Shown piece after piece: positions 36,202 to 45,549 of a stretch of 64,000 bases of DNA. The stretch covers positions 1 to 64,000 of the forward strand of contig CAWIZC010000016.1 of NCBI GenBank assembly GCA_963840445.1, written 5' to 3'. This stretch comes from AWTP1-13 sp963840445. Its GTDB lineage: Bacteria > Pseudomonadota > Alphaproteobacteria > Rhizobiales > Hyphomicrobiaceae. Position 1 is the stretch's first letter. Each line of letters begins with the position of its first letter. The translations under genes and the position numbers were made by a program. The notes below the pieces were generated by a model. The model saw nothing but the letters and a program-made list of their open reading frames with translations. It made no database searches and was not told the DNA's origin.

Positions 36202-37300
36202 CTAAACGACGGTTGGATCGAGCGGGGCCAAGCGCGCGGGATCGAAGGGCGACAGGTCGACGGTGCGCGGGCTGCCGTCGATGATCAGCTCTGCCATGGC
36301 CTCGCCAGTTGCCGGCGCATTGAGAATGCCCCAGACGCTGTGGCCCGTGGCCACGTACGCACCTTTCACACCGGGCACCGGACCGATCAGCGGCAAGCCG
36401 TCTTGCGTAACGGGACGATAGCAGGCCTGGCTCGCCACCACTCTCGCCCCGGCAAGCACGGGCGATAAGCGACCGCACATGGCTTGCAAGCGATCGATCG
36501 CTCCGGGATCGGCCGCCACATCGCCGGGATCGAGAGGAACGGGACTGTCGCTCGATATGGCGCAGACATAGGTGGTGCCGTCGGTGCGCGGAAACACCTC
36601 CGGGGAGAGCACGCCGCCATCAGCCTCCTCGAATTCAAGAAAGAGCGCCTCGGCCGGCAGCTTCGTGCCAGTCTCGAAAACGAGGCTGTGACCCTTGAGG
36701 CCGAACACGGCGGGCAGTGGCAGCCAGCGCGCGGCCAGCATCGACCAGGGGCCCATGGCGATGACCACAGCGTCGCCTTCGATGATCGTCCCGTCGACCT
36801 CGACACCGGTGACACGCGCCGGCCTGCAGCACAAGACCGGTGACACAGCCCGGACGCAACTCCGCACCCTGGGCCTGTGCTGCCTGCATCATGCCCGTGG
36901 TGAATTGGCCGGGATGCACCTGGGCGGTGGTATCGGGCGAGCCCAGCCGCCGGCTGATCCAAACCGCATCAGACAGCCAGCCAATGTGGCGACTGCCGCT
37001 GCGAGCGGGCCGGGGATGTGCCCGTGCCGCCGCTGCCCCGCCGTAGGTCGTGAGGCGACGATAGCCCCAGTCGCGCCCCATCGTGTCCGCCAGGCTCGCA
37101 TGCAGCGCGAAGCTGCGCCGCGCCAGCGCCTCCAGAGGCGTACCATCGCACCAGTCGAAGGCCAGAAATCCCCCCGACTTGCCCGATGCCGCACAGGCGA
37201 TGCCGGTGCGTTCGATGACGGTCGCGTTGACGCCGCGGCAACTCAGGAAATAGGCGATCGAGGCACCGATCACGCCTCCGCCACAGATAAGAACGCGCAT
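36202..37300 (-). pseudogene. FAD-dependent amino-acid oxidase/dehydrogenase (DadA/glycine-oxidase family), frameshifted
   Basis: About 365 aa when joined. The first frame begins MRVLICGGGVIGASIAYFLS (FAD-binding) and runs to VTGLVLQAG; one extra base near 36816-36820 then moves reading to RVTGVEVDGTIIEGDAVVIA. The second frame ends with ACYRPVTQDGLPLIGPVPG and GHSVWGILNAPATG, typical of the DAO family. It would oxidise a D- or N-substituted amino acid and pass electrons to oxygen or the respiratory chain. It converges with the aminotransferase gene (stop 36171), 30 bases apart. Confidence 0.82.
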
Positions 37301-37526
37301 TGGCCAGCTCCCGCCCGGTCGCACCGCTCAAGAGTACGTCGGCTCGATCGAAATCAGAAGGCTTGGGTCGGGCCGCGGGAGCACCGCAGCTATGCAGCCA
37401 CGCGCCCGACGGGGCATTCACAAGCCCTTGATCGCCGGTACGGCACCAGCGAGGATGTGGCCAAGGCGCGCGTCAATCGCTGCGCGCCAATCGCACACCA
37501 ATCAAACGCTGGCTGGGGGCCATAGC

Positions 37527-38516
37527 ATGCTCGGAGTTGGGATTTTGGGCGCCGGGTTCTTCGGTGCCGTGCACGCCCGGGCTATCGGGGCAACGCCAGG
37601 CGCGCAGGTGGTGGCAGTTTGCGCGGACGAGGCAGAGCTGGCGCAGTCCTTTGCCGCCGAGCACGGCGGGAGGGCCTACACCGATTGGCGGAGTTTTCTC
37701 GACGATCCTGCGATCGATGCCGTCGTGATCGCCACGCCGCACCATCTACATTGCGAGATGGCCATTGCCGCGGCCTCGGCCGGCAAGCATCTGCTGGTCG
37801 AGAAGCCGATGGCGCGAACCGCCGAGGAGTGCTCGGCCATCATTGCCGCGGCACAGCGGCACGACATCAAGCTGATGATCGGGCACATGCTGCACCTTTC
37901 GCGACCTGGCCTGGCGGCTCGACGGATCATCGACGGGGGCGAGATCGGCCGCCCTGTGCTCGGCTGCAGCTCGCTGCTCAAGCTGTGGATGGAATCGAAC
38001 CGGCGCGGCTGGCATCTCGATCCCGCCACCGGCGGCGGCATGCTGATGACGGCCGGCATCCATTCGCTGGATCTTCTGGTCTGGCTCATGGGAGGCCAGG
38101 TCGCGTCCGTCTCGGCGGCCTCGGGGGCGCTGTTCCACGATCAGGCGGCCGACGACAGCGCCATGATGCTGCTGCGTTTTGCCGACGGCCGTTTCGGGCA
38201 GGTGGCCAGCGTCGGCTACCGCGACGGGGCGGTTACCTACGGCATGGACCTGATCTGCGAACGGGGCGCGCTGCGCATCGATCTCGACCGCGGCGTCGCG
38301 ATCGGCCGCGGTGGCCAATGGACGGACGTGCCCGATTCCAGCGAGCCCGATTGGATGTTGCGAGCGGTCGAGCGCGAGTGGCGCGCGATGGTCGATGCCA
38401 TCCGCACCAATGCATCCATCCCGGTCACCGGCGCCTATGGTCGCCACATCATCGCCTGCATCGAGGCGACGCTGGCGTCGAGCCGCGACAAGCGCGAGAT
38501 GCTGGTCGTGTCGTGA
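37527..38516 (+). CDS. Gfo/Idh/MocA-family oxidoreductase
   Basis: 329 aa NAD(P)-dependent oxidoreductase. Rossmann motif GILGAGFFGAVHARA (residues 5-19), the hallmark EKPMA (about 94-98) and the helix with AGIHSLDLLVWLMGG that carries the catalytic His. Family members act on sugars, inositols or related polyols. ATG 37527 is chosen because the Rossmann fold begins there. Divergent from the DadA-like gene. Confidence 0.88.
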   Translation: MLGVGILGAGFFGAVHARAIGATPGAQVVAVCADEAELAQSFAAEHGGRAYTDWRSFLDDPAIDAVVIATPHHLHCEMAIAAASAGKHLLVEKPMARTAEECSAIIAAAQRHDIKLMIGHMLHLSRPGLAARRIIDGGEIGRPVLGCSSLLKLWMESNRRGWHLDPATGGGMLMTAGIHSLDLLVWLMGGQVASVSAASGALFHDQAADDSAMMLLRFADGRFGQVASVGYRDGAVTYGMDLICERGALRIDLDRGVAIGRGGQWTDVPDSSEPDWMLRAVEREWRAMVDAIRTNASIPVTGAYGRHIIACIEATLASSRDKREMLVVS

Positions 38517-38708
38517 CGGTTGGCTGACCGCAAGCGGGCCTTGCTGCCAGCCGCACGGCTATTGGCGCGCGCATTTGTTGAGTCGCGTCGGCCGCAATAT
38601 CCGAAAACCTGAACGCAACGGGAGCGGGTGCAACTTCGCCGATGCTGTGCGACCGTCACGAATCGCATAACCCCCTTGATCCACGCATGTTGCATGAGAG
38701 GGGTCGGA

Positions 38709-39596
38709 ATGACGCAGTTCCTGGCGGTGTCGAATAGAAAAGGCGGTGTCGGCAAGTCCACCCTCGCCGTGATGCTGGCGCATGCGGCGGCCGCGTGGTC
38801 GCAGCGGCGCGTGCTGGTAATGGACCTCGACACGCAGTGCAACGCGTCGCTGATGCTGGTCGGCGGCGTCGGCTGGGAGCGCGCCTGCCGCGCCGGCCAC
38901 ACCATCGCTGACTATTTCTATGACCGTTTCGACAAGGTCGCCGAGGACGAATCCGCCTATGTCGCAAACGACGTCGGCGACGTCGCCCATCCGAGGCTGT
39001 CGGCTGGCCGCCTCAGCCTGCTGCCTGGCTCGCAGCGTCTGGAGGACATCCAGGGCGAGCTGCTGCTCAAGCACTCCAAGAAGGATCTCGACGCCGACGC
39101 CATCGCCGTGCAGGTGCGCAGCCGCATGAAGCGGCTGATGAAGCACTTCGGCCACGACTTCGATCTGGTTATCCTCGACTGCCCGCCGGGTCTGTCGTTC
39201 GCGGCCCTAGCGGCGCTCGACCTCGCTGATCATGTGGTGGTGCCGTTCCGACCCGACTTCGTGTCGCAGTTTGCGCTCGACCGGGTGGCGATGCTGATCG
39301 AGCGGGTCGAGACGGCCGAGCAACTGGCCAGCATTTCCCTCGGCGAGCGGCGCTATTCCTGCCTCGCCAACTGCTTGAAGGGCACCGGCCACGAGCGGCT
39401 ACTGATCGACCAGCTGGCGCTCGATCATCCGCTGTTGAATACACGGTTGCCGATGCTTGACAGCATTGCGCGGGCCTTCGATTGGGACGAAACTAAGCAG
39501 TCGCTGGAGCAGAAGTACGCGGACGCCGTACCCTACCTGCGTGCGCTGCACGACGAGGTGCTCGGCACACCGCAGTTGCGGGCGATATCGGCCTAG
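38709..39596 (+). CDS. ParA/MinD-superfamily ATPase
   Basis: 295 aa. Deviant Walker A motif RKGGVGKST (residues 9-17) with the signature Lys, MDLDTQCNASLML (A'), and LVILDCPPGLSFAAL (switch II). These ATPases bind DNA or membrane as ATP dimers and position cargo such as chromosome origins, chemoreceptors or microcompartments. No parB-like gene with a helix-turn-helix is nearby; the next gene, 11 bases on, codes for a 161-aa protein that may be its partner. ATG 38709 follows GAGAGGGGTCGGA. Not the housekeeping parA by context. Confidence 0.88.
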   Translation: MTQFLAVSNRKGGVGKSTLAVMLAHAAAAWSQRRVLVMDLDTQCNASLMLVGGVGWERACRAGHTIADYFYDRFDKVAEDESAYVANDVGDVAHPRLSAGRLSLLPGSQRLEDIQGELLLKHSKKDLDADAIAVQVRSRMKRLMKHFGHDFDLVILDCPPGLSFAALAALDLADHVVVPFRPDFVSQFALDRVAMLIERVETAEQLASISLGERRYSCLANCLKGTGHERLLIDQLALDHPLLNTRLPMLDSIARAFDWDETKQSLEQKYADAVPYLRALHDEVLGTPQLRAISA

Positions 39597-39607
39597 GTTG
39601 GGGCTGG

Positions 39608-40093
39608 ATGCAGAAGAAGACCAGAGCTCTGTCCGGTGCGTCGCAGGACGCCTACTTCCGCCGTGTCTTCAAGGCCTATCCCAATCTGTCCGCCGACGAG
39701 CGTGAACACCTGGTGCGGCGCCTGCGGCAGGAGATCGCCCAGCTGCGGCTGCGCCGGAGCGCGCGCGACGAGGCGGGAAGCCCTGAAACCGCGACACCGG
39801 CCGAGACCAAACCCGCACCGGCCTTAGCGGTCCCGGCTGTATCGGCGCCGACGCGGGCGTCGACGCCGTTCGACCCGTTTTCGCCCAACGTGATCGTCGT
39901 GGTGCGCACCTCGGGACGCGATGCGGCGATGGCGGCGTTGGCGACGATCGACAGCTTGGACGATCTGCGCCTGCTGGCACGCGAGCAGCGCCTCGCCGTG
40001 GCAGGCGACCCCACATCGCCCACCGACCTGCGCACGGCGATCGTCGCGGCCGCCGAGCGGCGCATTGCCAACCGCATGGCCGCGGCGAGCTGA
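39608..40093 (+). CDS. Hypothetical protein linked to ParA-like ATPase
   Basis: 161 aa, no family recognised. Residues 1-55 are basic and helical (FKAYPNLSADEREHLVRRLR, then RLRRSARDE), residues 58-88 are a Pro/Ala/Thr-rich flexible linker, and residues 95-160 are predicted mixed alpha/beta with an Ala/Arg-rich end. The architecture (basic N-terminal helix, linker, C-terminal domain) would suit a small adaptor that stimulates the ParA ATPase, as ParB, McdB or PpfA-type partners do; this is inference from the 11-base spacing. DinB gene follows after 21 bases. Confidence 0.65.
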   Translation: MQKKTRALSGASQDAYFRRVFKAYPNLSADEREHLVRRLRQEIAQLRLRRSARDEAGSPETATPAETKPAPALAVPAVSAPTRASTPFDPFSPNVIVVVRTSGRDAAMAALATIDSLDDLRLLAREQRLAVAGDPTSPTDLRTAIVAAAERRIANRMAAAS

Positions 40094-40114
40094 TCCAGCC
40101 GTTCGGCGCGCCGC

Positions 40115-41362
40115 ATGCTAAGGACAGAGGCGAGCCGCCGAGAAACAGCGCGAACGGGTGGAGCCGTGTCGTACGCCGTATGTCGAGATTGCTTTGCCGC
40201 GCAGGAAAGCGCGGTGGCAGCATGCGCCGCCTGCGGCTCGGGCCGCCTCGTCGCCCATGCCGAGTTGCGTGATCTTGGCATCGCCCACATTGATTGCGAC
40301 GCCTTCTATGCCTCGGTCGAGAAACGCGACGACCCGAGCTTGGAGGATCGGCCGCTGATCGTCGGGCATGCGGGCGGACGCGGCGTGGTCACCACGGCCT
40401 GCTATCTGGCGCGTATCTCCGGCGTGCGCTCGGCAATGCCGATGTTCCAGGCGCTGGAGCTGTGTCCCGATGCGGTGGTGCTGCCGCCCGACATGGCCAA
40501 GTACAAGCGCGTCAGCACGGCCATCCGCGACATCTTCCTGTCGGCCACGCCGATGGTCGAACCGGTCTCGCTCGACGAGGCCTATCTTGATCTGACCAAC
40601 GAGCACCGCATCACGGAGCCGACCGCAGGGCAGGCGCTTGCCAGGATCGCCCGGCGAGTGGAGACCGAAGTCGGCATCACCGTGTCGATCGGACTGGCGC
40701 CAAACAAGTTCCTGGCCAAGCTCGCATCCGAGTTGCAGAAGCCCGCCGGATTCTCGGTGATCGGCCAAGCCGAGGCCAAGGCCTTCCTGGCCACCCTTTC
40801 GGTGCGCAAGATCCACGGTGTCGGCGCCGCCACCGCGCGGCGCATGGAGGCGGAAGGCATACGCAGCATCGCCGACCTGCAGGCCCAGAGCGCGCAGCAG
40901 CTCGAAGCGCGCTACGGCAGGTTCGGCCGTCGGCTGGCGCGCTTCGTGCACGGCGAGGACGACCGCGTGGTGACGCCGTTGCGCCCCATCAAGAGCATCT
41001 CGGCGGAGACGACGTTCCGGCGCGATACGGGCTCGGCTGCCGACCTGATCGAGACGGCACGCGGTCTCTGCCAGCAGGTGGCGCGCCAGCTCGAGCGCAA
41101 GTCCCTCGCTGGCGGCACGGTCGTCCTGAAGCTCAAGACCTCCGATTTCCGCATCCTGACCCGCAACCGGCGCCTCGCGCACCCGACGCAGCGGGCGGCC
41201 GTGCTGATCGAAAGCGCCGCCTCACTGATCGAGAAAGAGGCGGACGGGCGCACCTTCCGCCTGATCGGCGTCGGCGTGGCCGGGCTCGGACCGGCGAACG
41301 AGGCTGATCCTGCCGACCTGTTCGGTTCGTCGGACATGGAGACATCCGATGACTGGCGTTGA
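40115..41362 (+). CDS. dinB: DNA polymerase IV (Y-family, DinB)
   Basis: 415 aa translesion DNA polymerase. An N-terminal Cys pair arrangement (VCRDC and ACAACG, about residues 22-41) precedes the catalytic core, as in many alphaproteobacterial DinB proteins, and may bind zinc. Core motifs: IAHIDCDAFYASVEK (metal Asp), RGVVTTACYLAR, PVSLDEAYLDLT (catalytic DE), SIGLAPNKFLAKLAS, and KIHGVGAAT helix-hairpin-helix. It copies damaged DNA during stress. The start could be ATG 40115 or GTG 40166; both keep the Cys region. It ends the ParA operon-like run. Confidence 0.93.
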   Translation: MLRTEASRRETARTGGAVSYAVCRDCFAAQESAVAACAACGSGRLVAHAELRDLGIAHIDCDAFYASVEKRDDPSLEDRPLIVGHAGGRGVVTTACYLARISGVRSAMPMFQALELCPDAVVLPPDMAKYKRVSTAIRDIFLSATPMVEPVSLDEAYLDLTNEHRITEPTAGQALARIARRVETEVGITVSIGLAPNKFLAKLASELQKPAGFSVIGQAEAKAFLATLSVRKIHGVGAATARRMEAEGIRSIADLQAQSAQQLEARYGRFGRRLARFVHGEDDRVVTPLRPIKSISAETTFRRDTGSAADLIETARGLCQQVARQLERKSLAGGTVVLKLKTSDFRILTRNRRLAHPTQRAAVLIESAASLIEKEADGRTFRLIGVGVAGLGPANEADPADLFGSSDMETSDDWR

Positions 41363-41469
41363 GTAGGCTGCTGGTGGATGATACCCCGACCAGGATGCGC
41401 GACGTGCAATCATCCCATTAGGCCCTCTCGGGCCGCGTGCGTACTATCCTTCGTGCCGTGGAGGCCAAG

Positions 41470-42411
41470 ATGCGTTTCGTGACCGCAGAGGAAGTGCGCA
41501 AGGCGCTGACGTTCCCCGTGCTGGTGGCGGCGCTGGAGACGGCGCACCGGCGGCCGAAGGTGAATATCCTGGACGGAATGCTCGGCACCGAGAAGGAGCT
41601 GTATTTCGCACGCAGCGCCGTCGATCCCGGCCGGTTCATGGGCAGCAAGCTGATCACCAGCTTTCCTGCCAACCTGGCGGGCGGAAAGCTGCCGGCCGTG
41701 CAGGCCGTGTGCGTTCTGTTCGACGGCACGGACGGGCGCCCCCTGGCGGTGATCGACGGGACGGAAATCACCTACTGGCGGACGGCTGCGGATTCCGCGC
41801 TCGGGACCAAGATCCTGGCGCCGCCGACACCCGAGACCCTGCTGGTGGTGGGAGCCGGCGAGATGAGCCGCTGGCTGGTACGCTCGCATCGCGCCGTGCG
41901 ACCGTCGCTGCGGCGGGTGCTGATCTGGAACCGGACGCCTGATCGCGCAGCGCGCGTGGCTGCGTCCTTGGCGCAGGAAGGCGTGGCGGCAGAGGCAACC
42001 GGCGATCTCGACGGCGCGGTGCAAACAGCCGATCTGATTACGACGTGCACACGCTCGCATGCGCCACTAATCAAGGGCGCCCTGCTCAAGCCGGGAGTGC
42101 ACCTTGATCTGGTCGGTGGCTACACACCCGAGACGCGCGAAGCCGACGACGAGGCGGCGCGGCGCGCACGTGTTTTCGTCGACCGGCGCGAGACGGCCTT
42201 CCACGGCGTCGGCGATATTCTCCAGCCGATCGCCAACGGGGCCATCAAGGAAAGTGACGTGCTGGGCGACCTGTACGACCTGGCACCGGGCAAAGTCGCC
42301 GGGCGCCTGTCACCGACCGATATTACCTATTTCAAGAACGCCGGTGGCGGGCACCTCGACCTGATGACTGCCGAGGTCGTGTATCGGCAGGTCGTTACCG
42401 CGAGCCGATAG
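41470..42411 (+). CDS. Ornithine cyclodeaminase/mu-crystallin family protein
   Basis: 313 aa. NAD(P)-binding LLVVGAGEMSRWLVRSHRAV (about 127-146), substrate-site segments FMGSKLITSFPANL and TEITYWRTAADSALGTKIL, and late LVGGYTPETREAD and DLYDLAPGKVAGR. Members include ornithine cyclodeaminase, alanine dehydrogenase and ketimine reductases. ATG 41470 has GGAGG eight bases before it; the GTG/ATG upstream at 41437 is weaker. Followed by MocA after 8 bases, but a functional tie is unclear. Confidence 0.87.
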   Translation: MRFVTAEEVRKALTFPVLVAALETAHRRPKVNILDGMLGTEKELYFARSAVDPGRFMGSKLITSFPANLAGGKLPAVQAVCVLFDGTDGRPLAVIDGTEITYWRTAADSALGTKILAPPTPETLLVVGAGEMSRWLVRSHRAVRPSLRRVLIWNRTPDRAARVAASLAQEGVAAEATGDLDGAVQTADLITTCTRSHAPLIKGALLKPGVHLDLVGGYTPETREADDEAARRARVFVDRRETAFHGVGDILQPIANGAIKESDVLGDLYDLAPGKVAGRLSPTDITYFKNAGGGHLDLMTAEVVYRQVVTASR

Positions 42412-42419
42412 GCGAACCG

Positions 42420-43028
42420 ATGCCTGAGCGCATGCGCATCGCCGCCATCGTGCTGGCCGCCGGGCGCTCCACGCGCATGGGAGCGGCCAACAAACTGCTG
42501 GCCGACGTGGACGGCAGGCCGATGGTGCGTGTCGCGGTGGAGGCGGCGCTGGCGAGCCAAGCGCGACCGGTGCTGGTCGTCACAGGCCACCAGCCCGACG
42601 CCGTGCGCGCGGCCTTGGCGGGGCTCGATGTCGCGTTCGTAGGCAACCCCGACTTCGCCATGGGACTAAGCACCTCGCTGAGAGCCGGCATCCGCGCCGT
42701 GCCTAAGGAGTGCACCGGTGCACTGGTGCTGCTCGGCGATATGCCACGCATCGAGGCCGCGCACCTCGATGCGATGATTGCCGCATTCGCTTCCGAGGCC
42801 GGTGCAGCGATCGTGGTGCCGACTTACGAGGGCCAGCGCGGCAACCCGGTGCTGTGGCCGGCGGAGTTGTTCGGCGAGATGCTGGCGCTGGAAGGCGACG
42901 TGGGCGCGCGCAGCCTCATGGCCAAGCACGCCCAGCAGGTGCGCGAGATCGACCTCGGCACGGACGCGGTGCTGACGGACATCGATACGCCCGAGGCGCT
43001 GGCGCGATTGAGAGGGGGGGCGGCATAG
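42420..43028 (+). CDS. Molybdenum-cofactor nucleotidyltransferase (MocA/MobA-like)
   Basis: 202 aa NTP transferase: IAAIVLAAGRSTRMGAANKL (nucleotide site, residues 7-26), LLGDMPRI with metal-binding Asp (about 103-110) and GNPVLWPAELF. By similarity it is closest to MocA, which attaches CMP to molybdopterin to make the cytosine dinucleotide cofactor used by CO-dehydrogenase-like and other xanthine-oxidase-family hydroxylases in bacteria. Two such hydroxylase sets are in this window (15.8-19.6 kb and 53-57 kb), so it probably serves them. Confidence 0.87.
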   Translation: MPERMRIAAIVLAAGRSTRMGAANKLLADVDGRPMVRVAVEAALASQARPVLVVTGHQPDAVRAALAGLDVAFVGNPDFAMGLSTSLRAGIRAVPKECTGALVLLGDMPRIEAAHLDAMIAAFASEAGAAIVVPTYEGQRGNPVLWPAELFGEMLALEGDVGARSLMAKHAQQVREIDLGTDAVLTDIDTPEALARLRGGAA

Positions 43029-43059
43029 GCGCGTCGCCGCTGCCCCACCCACGCAAGCC

Positions 43060-43428
43060 TCAGAACGACAGCGTTGCGGCGCCCTCTTTGATCTGGGCGT
43101 GCACCACGCTGGCGCCGGTGATCGTCACACCCTCGAGGAGATCGGATTGCTGGTAGCCGCGCGACTGGACGCATGGCGTGCAGGCCCACACGACTCCTCC
43201 ACGCTTCTGGAAGTCCTCGATGGACTTAATCAACGGGTCGAGCGGCGCCACGTGGGTGAGGCGCTGCCCGCCACGACGCACGATGTCGACCGCCGCACTG
43301 GTGAGAAAAACCGAGACCTTCAACCCGGCGGTGATCCCGCCGTTGGCTATGGTGAAAGCGACGGACGACAGCTCCGAATCTATACCCTTGGTCATCAGGA
43401 TGACGAGTTTGTCAGTGCTCGTCTGCAT
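43060..43428 (-). CDS. DsrE/DsrF-family protein
   Basis: 122 aa. N-terminal LVILMTKGIDSELSSVAFTI, the middle VSVFLTSAAVDIVRRGG and the Cys pair in VVWACTPCVQSRGY (about residues 80-93) match the DsrE fold used in sulfur relay and related small redox proteins. ATG 43428 has a GAGGAT site. It is divergent from the AraC regulator gene (43490) with only 61 bases between, so the regulator may control it. Confidence 0.82.
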   Translation of the reverse strand: MQTSTDKLVILMTKGIDSELSSVAFTIANGGITAGLKVSVFLTSAAVDIVRRGGQRLTHVAPLDPLIKSIEDFQKRGGVVWACTPCVQSRGYQQSDLLEGVTITGASVVHAQIKEGAATLSF

Positions 43429-43489
43429 CGTGGTATCCTCCGACGTTGGCTGGTGTTGCGATGCCTCCCTGTAGGTCGCTGGCGGGTAT

Positions 43490-44524
43490 ATGTCTTTGGC
43501 CAGATCGCCGAGAGACTTGATCAGGAAGCCGGCGGACACCTGCGCGGCGCAGCCGGCAGACACCGATGTTCTTTCCAATGTGCTGCGCAGCGTGCGGCTG
43601 ACCGGCTCGCTGCAGTTCTGCTTCATGCCGACGGGCGCTTGGCAGACCGAGGGCAAGGGCGCGCTATCCAAGCTTGCCGACGATGCCGCGATTGCCATCC
43701 CCTTCCACATCGTGGTCGCAGGTTCGTGCTGGCTGAGGATGGACGGCCGACAGATCAACCTGGAGGCCGGCGACGTGCTGGCATTTCCGTTCGGCACCCC
43801 GCACCAACTCGGCGCAGGGACGGGCGGCCGCCTGATCGCGCCGGTCGGCGATCTTCCGCCCAAGCCATGGCGGGAGGTGCCGGTGCTCAGATATGGGGAA
43901 AGCCAGGGAGGGGTGCGCGTGCTGTGCGGCTATCTGCAGTGCGATGCCATGCGGTTTCGCCCTCTGCGCGATGCCTTGCCGATGTTGATGCACGTGAGGA
44001 CGGCGGACTCCAACGATGCGGATTGGCTGCGTGCAACCATCGATCAGATGGTGCGGGAGGTGGACAGGCCGCGGGCCGGCGCGCTGTCCATGCTGGAGCG
44101 GCTGACCGAGATCACCTTCATCGAGTTGCTGCGCCACCAAGTTCTCGCCACGCCAGCCAAATCCGTGGGATGGCTGTCAGCGCTAGCAGACCCGGCGCTG
44201 GCGCGATGCCTGTCGGTCATCCACGACGATGCCCGGCGCGATTGGTCGGTATCCGATCTGGCAGCGGCATCGGGCCTGTCGCGCAGCACGTTGACGGAGC
44301 GCTTCGAGATGGTGCTCGGAACATCGCCCATGCGCTATGTGCGCGAATGGCGGTTGTATCTCGCGAGCATGGCGCTCGCTACCAGTGGGCGCGCCATAGC
44401 CGCGATCGCGCATGACGCGGGATATGGAACCGAGGCTGCCTTCAATCGCGCGTTCTCGCGCACCTTCGGCGTGCCGCCAGCCACCTGGCGCCAGGACGCC
44501 AGGCGTGTGGCGCGCGGGGGGTGA
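43490..44524 (+). CDS. AraC-family transcriptional regulator with cupin sensor domain
   Basis: 344 aa. The N-terminal cupin (about residues 40-190, with LNLEAGDVLAFPFGTPHQL-like segment INLEAGDVLAFPFGTPHQL) would bind a small ligand. The C-terminal double helix-turn-helix (about 240-335) contains VSDLAAASGLSRSTLTERF and IAHDAGYGTEAAFNRAFSR followed by FGVPPATWR, standard for AraC/XylS activators. It belongs to the AraC_binding-2/cupin_6 kind often linked to oxidative or detoxification genes. Divergent from the DsrE gene. Confidence 0.9.
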   Translation: MSLARSPRDLIRKPADTCAAQPADTDVLSNVLRSVRLTGSLQFCFMPTGAWQTEGKGALSKLADDAAIAIPFHIVVAGSCWLRMDGRQINLEAGDVLAFPFGTPHQLGAGTGGRLIAPVGDLPPKPWREVPVLRYGESQGGVRVLCGYLQCDAMRFRPLRDALPMLMHVRTADSNDADWLRATIDQMVREVDRPRAGALSMLERLTEITFIELLRHQVLATPAKSVGWLSALADPALARCLSVIHDDARRDWSVSDLAAASGLSRSTLTERFEMVLGTSPMRYVREWRLYLASMALATSGRAIAAIAHDAGYGTEAAFNRAFSRTFGVPPATWRQDARRVARGG

Positions 44525-44576
44525 GAAGCGAGGTGGGTCCCGGATCGTCGCGGCGCGACGTCCGGGATGACAAGCG

Positions 44577-45449
44577 TTATTTCTTGTTGAGGCGGGCGAT
44601 CAGGCTGGAGGTGTCCCAGCGGCTGCCGCCCATCTTCTGCACTTCGGCGTAGTACCCGTCGACGAGTGTGGCGACATCTACCTTGGCGCCGTTGCGCTTG
44701 GCCTCCTCCATGATGATGCCGAGATCCTTGCGCATCCAGTCGACGGCGAAGCCGAAGTCGAACTTGCCCTCGTTCATGGTTTTCCAGCGATTGTCCATCT
44801 GCCAGGACTGTGCGGCGCCCTTGCCGATGGTTTCCATCACCTTGGGGACATCGAGGCCAGCTCTCTGCGCAAACGCCAGCCCCTCCGATACGCCCTGCAC
44901 GGTGACGGCAACGCAGATCTGGTTGACCATCTTGGTGAGCTGACCGGCGCCGGCGGACCCGATCAGGGTGGCCATGCGCGCGTAGTTGTCGATCACGGGC
45001 TTGGCCTTGTCGAATGGGCCCTGGTCGCCGCCCACCATCACCGTCAGCACGCCGTTGACCGCACCGGCCTGGCCGCCGGACACCGGGGCATCCAGGAAGT
45101 CGAAGCCCTTGGCCTTGGCGGCGGCGCAGAGCTCGCGTGCGACATTGGCCGATGCGGTGGTGTTGTCGATGAACACCGCGCCCTTCTTTACGGCGTTGAA
45201 GGCGCCCTTGCCGCCCAGCGTCACCTCGCGCAGGTCGTTGTCGTTGCCGACGCAGCAGAAGACGAAGTCGGCATCCTTGGCGGCGTCCGCCGGCGTGGCG
45301 GCCGTCTTGCCGCCGTACTCCTTGACCCACGCCTCGGCCTTGGCGCCGTTGCGGTTGTAGACGACGAGATCGTGACCACCCTTCTTGCGGATATGCCCCG
45401 CCATCGGATAGCCCATCACGCCCAGGCCGATCCACGCCACTTTCGCCAT
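44577..45449 (-). CDS. NAD(P)-dependent 3-hydroxyisobutyrate dehydrogenase-family oxidoreductase
   Basis: 290 aa beta-hydroxyacid dehydrogenase: GLGVMGYPMAGHI (Rossmann, residues 8-20), FDFLDAPVSGGQAGA (substrate site, about 116-130), and the catalytic Lys in GQLTKMVNQ (about 175). Acts on 3-hydroxyisobutyrate, tartronate semialdehyde, or related acids; which one is unclear. ATG 45449 is preceded by GAGGAGACGCAAG. Element C (twin hairpin) lies 100 bases upstream. Confidence 0.9.
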   Translation of the reverse strand: MAKVAWIGLGVMGYPMAGHIRKKGGHDLVVYNRNGAKAEAWVKEYGGKTAATPADAAKDADFVFCCVGNDNDLREVTLGGKGAFNAVKKGAVFIDNTTASANVARELCAAAKAKGFDFLDAPVSGGQAGAVNGVLTVMVGGDQGPFDKAKPVIDNYARMATLIGSAGAGQLTKMVNQICVAVTVQGVSEGLAFAQRAGLDVPKVMETIGKGAAQSWQMDNRWKTMNEGKFDFGFAVDWMRKDLGIIMEEAKRNGAKVDVATLVDGYYAEVQKMGGSRWDTSSLIARLNKK

Positions 45450-45549
45450 CTTGCGTCTCCTCATGAGGAATTTCAGAGGCCACTCATAGCGAAAGGCGGC
45501 CCGCTTGTCAGGCCGGCTTGCATTGATTGATGGCTCGACTTGAAACGAC

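Noticed and set aside
38709..40093. Replication origin or plasmid partition locus
   Set aside because: No ParB, RepB/RepC, parS-like repeats or DnaA boxes were seen near the ParA-like gene.
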